Virus record (IMG/VR): IMGVR_UViG_3300025086_000057
Location: 1-45,091 of that record
From: a virus
DNA: 45,091 nt
Strand: one strand, 5' to 3'
Part shown: one piece after another, positions 1-6,805 of the stretch
Numbering within the stretch: the first letter of the stretch is position 1
Layout: each line of letters opens with the position of its first letter
Position numbers and translations under genes: made by a program
Notes under the pieces: generated by a model
What the model was told of the DNA's origin: nothing
Databases searched by the model: none
Seen by the model: only the letters and a program-made list of their open reading frames with translations

Positions 1-168
1 ACTTTTGATAAAGAAGAATTAGTTTATATATTGAAAGGATTATATAGTCAGCAACAATCTTATGGAGGAGGGTATAGACATATAACGAATCATATAACGT
101 ATCAACATTTTAAAAATGTACGTTTAATCATAGAAAAAATAGAAAAAGAAAATAAGGAGAACGATTAA
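1..168 (+). CDS. 3' part of a 59-aa hypothetical protein that crosses the contig junction
   Basis: The first 56 codons, including the stop, continue the small gene that starts at 44906 near the right end; the frame is open from base 1 and stops at TAA 166-168. I recognise no family. The product is short and hydrophilic, with a Gly-Gly-Gly patch and a charged Lys/Glu C-terminus. It is followed at once by the gene at 170, whose AAGGAG ribosome binding site lies in its last codons, so the two are probably co-translated. Only the circular map shows the full gene. Confidence 0.7.
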   Translation, partial: TFDKEELVYILKGLYSQQQSYGGGYRHITNHITYQHFKNVRLIIEKIEKENKEND

Positions 169-174
169 AATGAA
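1..174. repeat. Left copy of the terminal direct repeat (assembly circularisation overlap)
   Basis: These 174 bases recur at 44918-45091 with one difference: T at 48 against C at 44965. The change is synonymous (AGT/AGC, Ser). A repeat at the extreme ends that carries one uninterrupted gene is what a circular or circularly permuted genome gives when assembled. It could instead be a short physical terminal repeat, but the gene running through it makes that less likely. Confidence 0.9.
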
Positions 175-418
175 TAAGACAATAACAATAGAGTTAATAG
201 TAGATAGCAATACAGAGAGAGACCATAGGATTCTACAGGAAGGTACAACTATAGAAAACTTTATAGAAGATACTATAACTAATGAGTTAAAAGATTATGG
301 TATCTCAGTATACTCTACTGCATCTAATGTAGAGAAATTAGAAGAAGAGGTAGTTTATGTAGACTCAGCTTATGAAATGTCTGGGTTAAAATCAGAGGAG
401 GTAGAATGGGAAAGGTAA
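170..418 (+). CDS. Hypothetical protein, 82 aa
   Basis: ATG is preceded by AAGGAGAACGATTAAA, a good ribosome binding site, and starts one base after the previous stop. The product is acidic, with a Glu-rich C-terminal third, and has no membrane segment or Cys pair. No family is recognised. It lies at the head of the recombination and replication genes and its 3' end overlaps the next small gene by 13 bases, so it is part of the same operon. Confidence 0.75.
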   Translation: MNKTITIELIVDSNTERDHRILQEGTTIENFIEDTITNELKDYGISVYSTASNVEKLEEEVVYVDSAYEMSGLKSEEVEWER

Positions 419-558
419 AATCGTTACTTCTAGATAATGATATAGAATTTATTAAAAATTATCTACGTAAAAATAAAGATAGTACTTGTGCAAGTAATAA
501 ATGCTGTGTAAATTCTATACAGAAAAAAGAGAATAAGAGGAAGAAGAGATGCCGTTAG
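406..558 (+). CDS. Small basic Cys-containing protein, 50 aa
   Basis: This short gene starts at ATG 406 behind a strong AGAGGAGG site at 393-400, inside the end of the previous gene, and ends at TAG 558, ten bases into the exonuclease gene. It fills an otherwise empty gap and is translationally linked on both sides. The C-terminal half is Lys/Arg-rich with four cysteines (Cys, Lys-Cys-Cys, final Arg-Cys-Arg). The function is unknown; a small nucleic-acid-binding protein is a guess from charge alone. Confidence 0.6.
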   Translation: MGKVKSLLLDNDIEFIKNYLRKNKDSTCASNKCCVNSIQKKENKRKKRCR

Positions 559-1421
559 TAGGATTAAGATACCCCGATGGTGATGTAGTATCACTAGAGG
601 ATATAGCAAGTAATAAAGTAGACTTAGGTAGGATGGGTGCTACGTTGCCCACCCTACTTGAAATGTCTAAGACAAGACCTGTAGATAGAAAGCCTTCTAC
701 AACAGAGTTACTAAATGGTACTTGCCAATCTTATCTACAAAGAACTGCAGACTACTTTGAATCACCAGACTCACAAGCGTTTGCTATAGCTGGTACTAGA
801 CATCATAGCTTACTAGAGGATTCAGCATTAGGTAATGTCAATCAGTTAACAGAGATAGACCTAGAGTACAAAGGTATAACAGGAACTGCAGACTTATATG
901 ATGTAGATAGAAAGATGTTAGTAGATTATAAGATGTCTGGTTCATATAAGATAGCTAAGGCTTTAGGAGTACAGGTAAGACATTCCTTTCACCCTACCGA
1001 AGTCTATAAGACAAGTGGTAGGCATGGTAAGAAAGGTACACCTAGAAGAGTAAAAGAGTTTTACCTAGACGAAACCAAAGCAGACTTAGAAGATTGGGGA
1101 TGGCAGGTAAACTACTACAGGTACTTACTAGAGAAAGATAAAGGGTACGAAGTAAAGAGTATGTATATACAAGCTACTGCTAGAGATGGTGGACTACAGG
1201 TAGCAACTAGCAGAGGTATTGATAGAAAAATATATATGATAAAAGTTCCCTTTATAGATAATGAACACCTAGAGTATAAGTTTAACAGCAAAAAAGATGA
1301 ACTATTGAAGGCATTAAGTACTAAAGAATTGCCTAACAAATGTACAGAGAGTGAGACTTGGAAAGGTAGTAAGTGCGAGTCTTATTGTTCAGTAAGAAAT
1401 GTTTGTCCATACGTAAACTAA
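549..1421 (+). CDS. Cas4-like RecB-family (PD-(D/E)XK) exonuclease
   Basis: A 290-aa nuclease with RecB-family motifs in the right order: GTRHH at 82-86 (motif with His), GTAD at 112-115 (Asp115), DYK at 126-128 (catalytic Asp and Lys) and Q-V-N-Y-Y at 186-190. Cys59 plus Cys265, Cys276, Cys280 and Cys286 give the one N-terminal plus clustered C-terminal cysteine layout of Cas4/AddB iron-sulfur nucleases. Such phage enzymes resect DNA ends for single-strand annealing, and a Rad52-like annealing protein lies about 0.6 kb downstream in the same operon. The start has a purine-rich AAGAGGAAGAAG site. Family assignment is strong; the Fe-S cluster is inferred. Confidence 0.85.
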   Translation: MPLVGLRYPDGDVVSLEDIASNKVDLGRMGATLPTLLEMSKTRPVDRKPSTTELLNGTCQSYLQRTADYFESPDSQAFAIAGTRHHSLLEDSALGNVNQLTEIDLEYKGITGTADLYDVDRKMLVDYKMSGSYKIAKALGVQVRHSFHPTEVYKTSGRHGKKGTPRRVKEFYLDETKADLEDWGWQVNYYRYLLEKDKGYEVKSMYIQATARDGGLQVATSRGIDRKIYMIKVPFIDNEHLEYKFNSKKDELLKALSTKELPNKCTESETWKGSKCESYCSVRNVCPYVN

Positions 1422-1430
1422 GGAGGTATA

Positions 1431-1673
1431 ATGCTTAAAGATAGTGTAGATAATAATAGAGCGTGGGCAATAAAAGAAGTTAGAGATGGCTCTGATTGGT
1501 GGATGATAAGAGGTGGTGCTTTCTCTAATAAAACAAATAACAAATACCCAAAGAGATTATTTAAAGAGAAGGGAGATGCAGAACTATTCTCCAACAATTT
1601 AAATAGAGAAGGTAATTGGAAAACTAAAATAGTAGAGGTATGGAATTTTAAAAAAGACAAAGATAATAAATAG
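1431..1673 (+). CDS. Hypothetical protein, 80 aa
   Basis: ATG 1431 has an ideal AAGGAGGTATA ribosome binding site nine bases after the exonuclease stop. The protein is basic and rich in Lys, Asn and Trp, with no transmembrane segment. The pattern of Trp residues and charged strands suggests a small alpha/beta fold, but no family is recognised. Its position between exonuclease and annealing protein suggests an accessory role in recombination, by context only. Confidence 0.7.
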   Translation: MLKDSVDNNRAWAIKEVRDGSDWWMIRGGAFSNKTNNKYPKRLFKEKGDAELFSNNLNREGNWKTKIVEVWNFKKDKDNK

Positions 1674-1698
1674 AGTAGAGGAAATAGACTCTAGGTTA

Positions 1699-1860
1699 AT
1701 GGAATTAGAGATGGCTTTAATGCACTTAATGAACGTGGTAGCTAATCAAGACGAAGAACTACCATCATTCATAGAGAACTTTGATAAGGCTAAGAAGTTA
1801 ACTGGAGATGAAGAAGTAATGAATAGTATCTTTTCCTCTAAAGATAAAGCAGAGGCTTAA
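1699..1860 (+). CDS. Small helical protein, 53 aa (start uncertain)
   Basis: An open frame fills the gap between 1673 and 1861 and ends at TAA 1858-1860, directly against the next ATG. The first ATG is 1699, but the frame is open upstream to 1636 and the added residues extend a clean heptad-like helix. An ATT at 1645 with AGAGG six bases upstream is an alternative non-canonical start giving about 71 aa. The visible sequence is acidic, with Leu/Met-rich helical N-terminal turns. The function is unknown. Confidence 0.5.
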   Translation: MELEMALMHLMNVVANQDEELPSFIENFDKAKKLTGDEEVMNSIFSSKDKAEA

Positions 1861-2052
1861 ATGAGAGATAACAATCACATAATTTCCTTGATAGAAGAAA
1901 GGCTAGAGAAAGGAAAGAGAGAGTACAAGCAAGAGGTAGATGTAAATGATGGTAGGGATTGGATGAATGAAGCACTAGAAGAATTACTAGATGCTTGTGT
2001 ATATCTATCAGCACAAATAATAAAAGTAAAAGAAAGGAGTGTGAATGAGTAG
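1861..2052 (+). CDS. Short MazG-like helical protein, 63 aa
   Basis: The C-terminal half has the E-A-L-E-E-L-L-D-A-C-V-Y-L pattern seen in short phage proteins of the MazG/dUTPase-like all-alpha nucleotide pyrophosphohydrolase superfamily, where paired acidic residues bind metal. The protein is only 63 aa, much shorter than a full MazG (about 100 aa per domain), so it may be a reduced or non-catalytic relative. AGAGG lies five bases upstream of the ATG, which abuts the preceding stop. Its 3' end overlaps the annealing-protein gene by eight bases. Confidence 0.6.
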   Translation: MRDNNHIISLIEERLEKGKREYKQEVDVNDGRDWMNEALEELLDACVYLSAQIIKVKERSVNE

Positions 2053-2659
2053 TGAAATAGAAGTAGTAGATACTTCTACAGAGATAATAACCGACGTTGG
2101 TTTTGATGTCATGAGAGACTTGCACAATGTAGTATCTAATGTAGATACACCTAAGTCTTTTGTCAAAAACAAAATGGGTACTGACTATGTAGAGTATTCT
2201 TATATGCGTTCTGTTGCAGATAAGTACTATCCCGGATGGTCTTGGACTATAGTTAATACAGACAATCTAGGTAGTGAAGCGTTTATGGTACACGGCAGGT
2301 TGAAGTGGTTCGAGGGTGGTATATGGAGACTCGGTGATATGACAGCCGCTCATAGAATAATGCAGAAGAGAAGTGGTGGTGGGTTTGTAGATGTAGGTAA
2401 CGATATTAAGTCAGCTAATACAGATTGTATTAAGAAAGCATTTAATATGTACCTTAACATAGCAGACGATGTGTATCGTAATAGAGTGGAAGACCCTTCG
2501 TTAAGTAAAGAAGACATAGAGTATTTGGTGGAAGAGATGGAAGGCTTAGACGAAGAGTGGAAAAGAAAAATATCCAACTCAATAGAAAACGGTGATGTAG
2601 AGAAGGGAGATATGGATAAAGTAGTTAATAGAATAAATCAGTTAAAGGAAAAAAAGTAA
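2045..2659 (+). CDS. Rad52-like single-strand annealing protein
   Basis: A 204-aa protein whose region 98-137 (G-D-M-T-A-A-H, then a Gly-rich turn, then D-I-K-S-A-N-T-D-C-I-K-K-A) matches the pattern of Rad52/Sak-type annealing proteins: a beta hairpin followed by a helix with alternating Ala and basic residues that contacts DNA. The C-terminal third is acidic and helical. It is expected to form a ring on single-stranded DNA and anneal strands made by the upstream exonuclease. AAAGGAG is seven bases before the ATG. An Erf-like or other SSAP class is the alternative. Confidence 0.7.
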   Translation: MSSEIEVVDTSTEIITDVGFDVMRDLHNVVSNVDTPKSFVKNKMGTDYVEYSYMRSVADKYYPGWSWTIVNTDNLGSEAFMVHGRLKWFEGGIWRLGDMTAAHRIMQKRSGGGFVDVGNDIKSANTDCIKKAFNMYLNIADDVYRNRVEDPSLSKEDIEYLVEEMEGLDEEWKRKISNSIENGDVEKGDMDKVVNRINQLKEKK

Positions 2660-3232
2660 ATGAGTAATTCAATAGATGCAGTACTAGGTAATACTATAGG
2701 TGAAGAGTCCTACTATGACCCATCACTAGATAAACCAAATGTAATGATTCCAGAGGGAGAGTACTACGCTCACGTTAAAGAGTTTACAGTAAAGTCAGAT
2801 GTTGTTGTACGTAATAAGTATATGTCTGACATTTACAATATAGTATTCAAACTTGCTCCAGAAAATTCAGACAAGGATTTCGGAGAGCATAGTGGAAGTT
2901 TATTTGTAGGTAAAACAGTTAGGTCTAAAGGTTTCTTTAGATTTAAGAATCCTAATAGCCCTAACCTAGAGTCCAACTCTGGTGGAAACAGGGAATTTAA
3001 GGAGGTTTGTGAGGCTCTAGGGGTACATCCTGAAGAGAAGGAAGTTGATGGTAAGAAGGTATTTGCTCTACCATCTCTGACCCCTGCTAATTCAGAGGGT
3101 AAACCTGCAATAATAAAAGTTAAGCATGAAGACTGGACTAATAGAGATGGAGAAGAGATGAAGAGTCCGAAGGCTTACAATGTATTTTCATGGTCTAATG
3201 GTGAGATAGACGTATCAGACTTGCCGTTCTAA
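2660..3232 (+). CDS. Single-stranded-DNA-binding (SSB-like) protein, 190 aa
   Basis: The core (about 28-165) is a beta-rich domain opening with a P-E-G-E-Y-Y-A-H-V motif, common in phage ssDNA-binding and DUF669-like proteins. The protein ends D-V-S-D-L-P-F, the acidic tip with terminal Pro-Phe that SSB proteins use to recruit partner proteins. It lies directly after the annealing protein, and the ATG abuts its stop. The role inferred is coating single strands during replication and recombination. The tail motif is seen directly; the OB fold is inferred. Confidence 0.7.
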   Translation: MSNSIDAVLGNTIGEESYYDPSLDKPNVMIPEGEYYAHVKEFTVKSDVVVRNKYMSDIYNIVFKLAPENSDKDFGEHSGSLFVGKTVRSKGFFRFKNPNSPNLESNSGGNREFKEVCEALGVHPEEKEVDGKKVFALPSLTPANSEGKPAIIKVKHEDWTNRDGEEMKSPKAYNVFSWSNGEIDVSDLPF

Positions 3233-3502
3233 ATGAAAATAACGAACAACGAATACGAAGTAATCATTAGGTCTTTGAAAGCTTATAGAGATATAATCAA
3301 GATAAGTTCTACTTCTGTTAAGGCTACAAGAGATAGCTTGAAAGAGGTTGATTCAATGGTAGACAAGTTAAGAAAAGAATACAACAGACTAGCTGAGATA
3401 AATATAGCAGATGGTATGACGGCAGATGAAGAAGAGCTATATCCTAGCAGAGTCTATGATGAGTATGGTGGAGCACCTAATGACAGTAGTAAAGTGGAAT
3501 GA
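3233..3502 (+). CDS. Helical hypothetical protein, 89 aa
   Basis: The ATG directly follows the SSB-like gene's stop without an obvious Shine-Dalgarno sequence, so expression probably depends on translational coupling. Residues 10-60 look like long amphipathic helices with many Lys/Arg and Val/Leu, possibly a coiled coil; the C-terminus is acidic. No family is recognised. The next gene begins 23 bases before its end. Confidence 0.65.
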   Translation: MKITNNEYEVIIRSLKAYRDIIKISSTSVKATRDSLKEVDSMVDKLRKEYNRLAEINIADGMTADEEELYPSRVYDEYGGAPNDSSKVE

Positions 3503-3704
3503 GATAGAGAAGAAGTTTACTGATAGGTTTGGTTGGTTGGAAGGATTAGAATATATGACTTCAACTTCGAGAGATGTACTAAAGTACAGAAGCGTATATG
3601 AACTTAACAGTAATGAAGACTATCTATTAATAAAAAAGCTAAGAGATAAATACAAAGAGGAGGCAAAATGCCTAGAAAAAGAAAAAGCCAAGTGGTCAAA
3701 GTAA
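3480..3704 (+). CDS. Hypothetical protein, 74 aa
   Basis: The frame is open further upstream, but ATG 3480 has GGTGGAG six bases before it and gives only a 23-base overlap with the preceding gene, so I use it. The protein is charged, helical and Lys/Glu-rich in its last 30 residues, with an aromatic-rich middle. The function is unknown. It overlaps the HTH gene at 3668 by 37 bases. Confidence 0.6.
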   Translation: MTVVKWNEIEKKFTDRFGWLEGLEYMTSTSRDVLKYRSVYELNSNEDYLLIKKLRDKYKEEAKCLEKEKAKWSK

Positions 3705-3874
3705 TGAACTTCCTAAATACAGGAAAGAACCTAACAGCTAAGTCAGCTATCAGTAGATTCGGTGTCTATAGATTAGCAGCCGTTATACATATACTACGTA
3801 CTACGTTTAGTATGGATATAACAACTAGCATGAATAAGAAAGGGTTTGCTACCTATAGTCTGACAACTAAGTAG
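3668..3874 (+). CDS. Small helix-turn-helix DNA-binding protein, 68 aa
   Basis: The basic start (P-R-K-R-K-S) is followed by a compact helix-turn-helix-like core at about 13-50, where T-A-K-S-A-I-S-R-F-G-V-Y-R-L looks like helix two, turn and recognition helix. The ending, G-F-A-T-Y-S-L, is typical of a winged beta hairpin in phage HTH proteins of this size. It probably regulates phage genes; the target is unknown. GAGGAGGCAAA precedes the ATG. A hairpin at 3888-3911 follows directly, marking a possible transcript boundary. Confidence 0.7.
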   Translation: MPRKRKSQVVKVMNFLNTGKNLTAKSAISRFGVYRLAAVIHILRTTFSMDITTSMNKKGFATYSLTTK

Positions 3875-3887
3875 ACCTAATGGTTTT

Positions 3888-3911
3888 GAGGGTGTACCAT
3901 TAAACACCCTC
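3888..3911 (+). terminator. Stem-loop after the HTH gene (possible terminator or attenuator)
   Basis: GAGGGTGT at 3888-3895 pairs perfectly with ACACCCTC at 3904-3911 around an 8-base loop. The following bases are only moderately T-rich (TTAACTTTA), so this is not a classic strong intrinsic terminator; partial termination or mRNA protection are alternatives. It separates the HTH gene from the next ribosome binding site at 3924. Confidence 0.5.
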
Positions 3912-3934
3912 TTAACTTTAAATAAGGAGAGATT

Positions 3935-4063
3935 ATGTTTGAATATACTTTAATAGAAATACTTCAGACTCAAGAGTTTGATACGTTAATCCAGACTCTA
4001 TATGGAGTTTCGTTGTGGGCGTTTATAACTATAAGGCTTAATAGAATAGAACATAAGCTTTAA
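3935..4063 (+). CDS. Small membrane-like protein, 42 aa
   Basis: ATG 3935 has a strong AAGGAG site seven bases upstream and the frame ends at TAA 4063. The middle (about 20-33) is hydrophobic and aromatic, with a basic end (R-L-N-R-I-E-H-K-L), consistent with a single short membrane helix or an amphipathic helix. No family is recognised. It lies between a stem-loop and a 163-base non-coding stretch. Confidence 0.5.
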   Translation: MFEYTLIEILQTQEFDTLIQTLYGVSLWAFITIRLNRIEHKL

Positions 4064-4076
4064 ATAATTAGGAGTG

Positions 4077-4209
4077 TAAGGGAGCAATAATTAACATAAC
4101 AATAAATAATCTTGTAAGCAGAATAAAATAAGCGAACAAGAAATTTGTCTTTAACTTTAACAAGACTTGTGTTGTATTTAAATTAATGGTTTGGCGACTA
4201 GCTCCCTTA
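4077..4209 (+). ncRNA. Non-coding stretch bounded by a 9-bp inverted repeat (candidate structured RNA or origin)
   Basis: TAAGGGAGC at 4077-4085 is the exact reverse complement of GCTCCCTTA at 4201-4209. The 115 bases between contain TCTTGT (4110-4115) pairing with ACAAGA (4136-4141), and GTCTT (4147-4151) pairing with AAGAC (4162-4166). No credible gene lies between 4064 and 4226. The arrangement suggests a closed multi-hairpin RNA or a cruciform regulatory/origin element just upstream of a gene ribosome binding site. No known RNA family is recognised. Confidence 0.35.
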
Positions 4210-4226
4210 TTCCTATAAAGGATTAT

Positions 4227-4484
4227 ATGAAAAGAAAAAATAAAATAACAAACAGAGAAGTAATAAAACAATTAGGTATTGTAAGTAAGATAGCTCTATC
4301 TAATCAATCATCATTAACAATACTTAGTGACTTTCTTTATAACTATCTAGATATGAAGGGAGAGACAGAAGAGTATACTAAATTTATGGAGAGTAAAATA
4401 AGTGACATTCTTACAGAAAGCAAGCAAGGGACTACTGAAGTTCCTAGAGAGTCCATTCCCAAAGAAGAGAAAGAAGAGGAGTAA
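4227..4484 (+). CDS. Hypothetical protein, 85 aa
   Basis: A TTG start at 4191 is possible, but ATG 4227 has AAAGGA four bases upstream and avoids running into the inverted repeat at 4201-4209, so I choose it. The N-terminus is very basic (K-R-K-N-K) and helical; the C-terminus is a Glu-rich tail. No Cys and no membrane segment. It precedes the junction resolvase by two bases. The function is unknown. Confidence 0.65.
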   Translation: MKRKNKITNREVIKQLGIVSKIALSNQSSLTILSDFLYNYLDMKGETEEYTKFMESKISDILTESKQGTTEVPRESIPKEEKEEE

Positions 4485-4486
4485 AC

Positions 4487-4846
4487 GTGCCATCAAAAAG
4501 TAAAGCGAAAGGGAATAGATATGAGAGAGAGTGTGTCAATAAAGCTCTTGAACATGGACTAGAATCAAAGAGAGCGTGGGGTTCTGATGGTAGGTCGTTA
4601 GGTCTACACGCTGAAGTGGATATGGTAATAGAAGATTTTACAGTACAATGTAAAGTAAGAAAAAGGATAGCAGAATGGATAAAACCTTCGGAGGAAATAG
4701 AGGGATTACACCTTCAATTAGTAAAAGAGTCAAGAGGCAAGTCGTACGTTATAATAGAGATGACTATGTTTCTAACACTACTATCACTCATAAAAAAGGT
4801 TACGGGCAGTACGAAGATATTTCGAGAGCTAAAGTCGCTGATTTAG
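4487..4846 (+). CDS. PD-(D/E)XK Holliday junction resolvase-like nuclease, 119 aa
   Basis: A GTG start lies directly after the previous gene, with GAGGAG upstream. The nuclease core is visible: K-G-N-R-Y-E-R-E near the start (Glu13), Asp45 in A-E-V-D-M, and Gln54/Lys56 in V-Q-C-K. This is the E...D...(E/Q)xK layout of small phage junction resolvases. It should cut branched intermediates made by the exonuclease, annealing protein and replication. Its last 172 bases are also read in another frame by the next gene, an unusually long overlap. Confidence 0.75.
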   Translation: MPSKSKAKGNRYERECVNKALEHGLESKRAWGSDGRSLGLHAEVDMVIEDFTVQCKVRKRIAEWIKPSEEIEGLHLQLVKESRGKSYVIIEMTMFLTLLSLIKKVTGSTKIFRELKSLI

Positions 4847-5106
4847 TATACTACTTTGGAAATAGTTGGATTGATTGGGAGTGTGTTGATATACCTGAGA
4901 GTGGTAGAGAGGCATGGAGAGCTAACAAAGGTAGGAAAGTTAAAGAACTTGCTTCATCAGAGGTTTTTAGATGTCTTAAATGTAAGAGAGCATACGAGAC
5001 TAGGAGCATGGATTCTTCTGGTAAAGTTGTAGGAGATAACTACTTAAGTTCTTCTATTTTTAATAATGTACCTTTAGTGAAAAAGGATTGTGATTCCTGT
5101 GGCTAA
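4675..5106 (+). CDS. Zinc-ribbon-like protein, 143 aa, overlapping the resolvase gene
   Basis: The frame has no ATG, GTG or TTG between 4675 and the zinc-binding region, and ATG 4675 has AAGGA seven bases upstream, so the gene must start inside the resolvase gene and share 172 bases with it. The N-terminal 50 residues are very basic; C-L-K-C at about 103-106 and C-D-S-C at the C-terminus form a probable zinc ribbon. A nucleic-acid-binding role is inferred from charge and zinc ligands. A sequencing frameshift is possible, but both frames look coherent. Confidence 0.6.
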   Translation: MDKTFGGNRGITPSISKRVKRQVVRYNRDDYVSNTTITHKKGYGQYEDISRAKVADLVYYFGNSWIDWECVDIPESGREAWRANKGRKVKELASSEVFRCLKCKRAYETRSMDSSGKVVGDNYLSSSIFNNVPLVKKDCDSCG

Positions 5107-5464
5107 ATGTCCACTATGTAAAGGCACAATAAATAAGAAAGATGTTTCATTGAGCTTAGAGAGGCTAAGACTGGCTAGGTCTCCTAGACTTTTAAGCGTT
5201 GTAGATAGAATAGTTAATAGTCTCTCTGCTCATTGGAATATACAAGACGTAGATGTGTGTGGTTTACTAACAGAAATACAAGGGATAGATGATAATATTA
5301 TTATTGAGTCTATAAATAAGTTTGAGAAAAGAAGTGGTATAGATAAAGGTTATGGTATAAAATATTTGTCAGCAGTAGTAAAGAACGAGAACAAAAGCTA
5401 CTTACTTAGACAAGAGTACGAGAGAAAAAACTTAGATAGAATGCCACCAAAGTTAAAGGATTAA
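5099..5464 (+). CDS. Possible helicase loader / DnaD-like replication protein, 121 aa
   Basis: It begins at GTG 5099 (GTG 5090 is an alternative, but only two bases from AAGGA) and overlaps the zinc-ribbon gene by eight bases. After an N-terminal C-P-L-C pair the protein is helical, and the C-terminal G-Y-G-I-K-Y-L-S-A-V-V-K-N-E pattern resembles the end of DnaD-like and other replication-loader proteins. It stands one base before the DnaB-type helicase gene, the usual place for a loader. The function is inferred mainly from context. Confidence 0.5.
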   Translation: MAKCPLCKGTINKKDVSLSLERLRLARSPRLLSVVDRIVNSLSAHWNIQDVDVCGLLTEIQGIDDNIIIESINKFEKRSGIDKGYGIKYLSAVVKNENKSYLLRQEYERKNLDRMPPKLKD

Positions 5465-5465
5465 T

Positions 5466-6797
5466 ATGAATAGTGTTGAATTAGAAAAAGCTTTATTAGG
5501 ATGTCTTATATCAGATAGTCAGTATATAGACCCTGTAAAGCAATGGATAACAGAAGATGATTTCTTCTACTCATCCTTTAATAAAAAAGTATGGCAAGCT
5601 TTAGATAAACTTCATGGTAGAGGTTTAGATGTAGACTTAAATACTGTATGTGAAGAAGTGGGTGCTTCTAAAGATGGATACCATTCTATGTATGAGATTA
5701 GTGGGTTCTTAGATAAGGTTACTTCTCCTTCTAAGGCTAACGTGTATGCAAGAAGGTTACACTCTTACTATCTACGTAGGATACTAGACACTCAGATGCA
5801 CTCTATATCTAATAATATAAATGATGGTTCACTAGATACTAATAGATTACTAGAAGATGCACATACTACTATAGGTAATATAATAAAGCTTCAACCTAAT
5901 AAGACTTTCGATATGGATGGACTACTGGACAAGACTAAAGAATCTATATTTGAATCTACTACTCTTATACCTACAGGTATAAATACATTAGATAGAGTAA
6001 TTACTGGTATGACTAGAGGTGAGATAACTATTATAGCAGGTAGACCCGGTAATGCAAAGACTACTGTGTCAGCTAATATAGCTAGGAATCTAGTACATCA
6101 AGGTATGAAGGTAGCTATGTTTAATAGAGAGATGCCTAACACAGAGATGATGAAGAAGTTCTTAGCTATGGAGTCAGACTCTATACAATATAGAAACCTA
6201 CGTAATAGTATAGACATAGATAGTAAGATTATAGAAGATGTGTCTGCTAAAATATCAGAGTTATATAATGGTAAGTTATTTATGTTTGACGACGTTAGAG
6301 ATATGGAGAATACTTTTAGAGAGATAAAAGCAGTTAAGCCTGACGTAGTTATTGATGACCATATAGGATTGATAGAGCATCCACCACAAGATAGAAGAGA
6401 CTTAAGGCTAAAGATAGGAGATGTAAGTCGTAACTATAAATGGTTAGCTAAGGCTGAGAACATGTCTGTTATATTAGTATCTCAAATGAATAGAAATATG
6501 GAGCATAGAAACGATAGAGTACCTAGGTTGTCTGACCTAGCAGAGTCTGGTAACTTGGAACAAGATGCAGAGATAGTAGTATTCTCTCATTATCCTTGGG
6601 TGTCTAGGTATGGCGATGATGGTAATAGCGATTGCTACTTAGAACTTATAGTAGCTAAGAATAGATATGGACAAACTAACTCATGTGAGGTTGGGTATCA
6701 TGGTAATAGTTGTATGGTTACAGACTCAGAGCAAGAAGCTGTGTCTATAGCTAAGAAAAGAGGGGATGATATAGGTGGCACACCTAATCCTTTTTAA
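5466..6797 (+). CDS. Replicative DNA helicase, DnaB family
   Basis: A 443-aa protein with the two-domain DnaB layout. The N-terminal helical domain (1-105) starts with the typical E-L-E-K-A-L-L-G-C-L. The RecA-like domain has Walker A G-R-P-G-N-A-K-T-T at about 192-200, an E-M-P segment, Walker B V-V-I-D-D-H, then a V-S-Q-M-N-R motif. It unwinds DNA ahead of the fork as a hexamer. No primase or polymerase is encoded nearby, so it probably recruits host enzymes. AAAGGA is five bases before the ATG. It is the last gene of the rightward block and meets the leftward block tail to tail. Confidence 0.93.
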   Translation: MNSVELEKALLGCLISDSQYIDPVKQWITEDDFFYSSFNKKVWQALDKLHGRGLDVDLNTVCEEVGASKDGYHSMYEISGFLDKVTSPSKANVYARRLHSYYLRRILDTQMHSISNNINDGSLDTNRLLEDAHTTIGNIIKLQPNKTFDMDGLLDKTKESIFESTTLIPTGINTLDRVITGMTRGEITIIAGRPGNAKTTVSANIARNLVHQGMKVAMFNREMPNTEMMKKFLAMESDSIQYRNLRNSIDIDSKIIEDVSAKISELYNGKLFMFDDVRDMENTFREIKAVKPDVVIDDHIGLIEHPPQDRRDLRLKIGDVSRNYKWLAKAENMSVILVSQMNRNMEHRNDRVPRLSDLAESGNLEQDAEIVVFSHYPWVSRYGDDGNSDCYLELIVAKNRYGQTNSCEVGYHGNSCMVTDSEQEAVSIAKKRGDDIGGTPNPF

Positions 6798-6805
6798 TAA
6801 AAAGG
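6789..6805. terminator. Small symmetric hairpin at the convergence point
   Basis: CCTTTTT (6789-6795) and AAAAAGG (6799-6805) form a 7-bp inverted repeat with a 3-base spacer exactly where the two gene blocks converge and their stop codons overlap. It presents a T or A run on either strand and could end transcription in both directions, but the stem is AT-rich and weak. Confidence 0.3.

Noticed and set aside
549-1421. Stand-alone Cas4 of a CRISPR system
   Set aside because: There is no array or other cas gene, and the neighbours are annealing and replication proteins; a phage recombination exonuclease fits.
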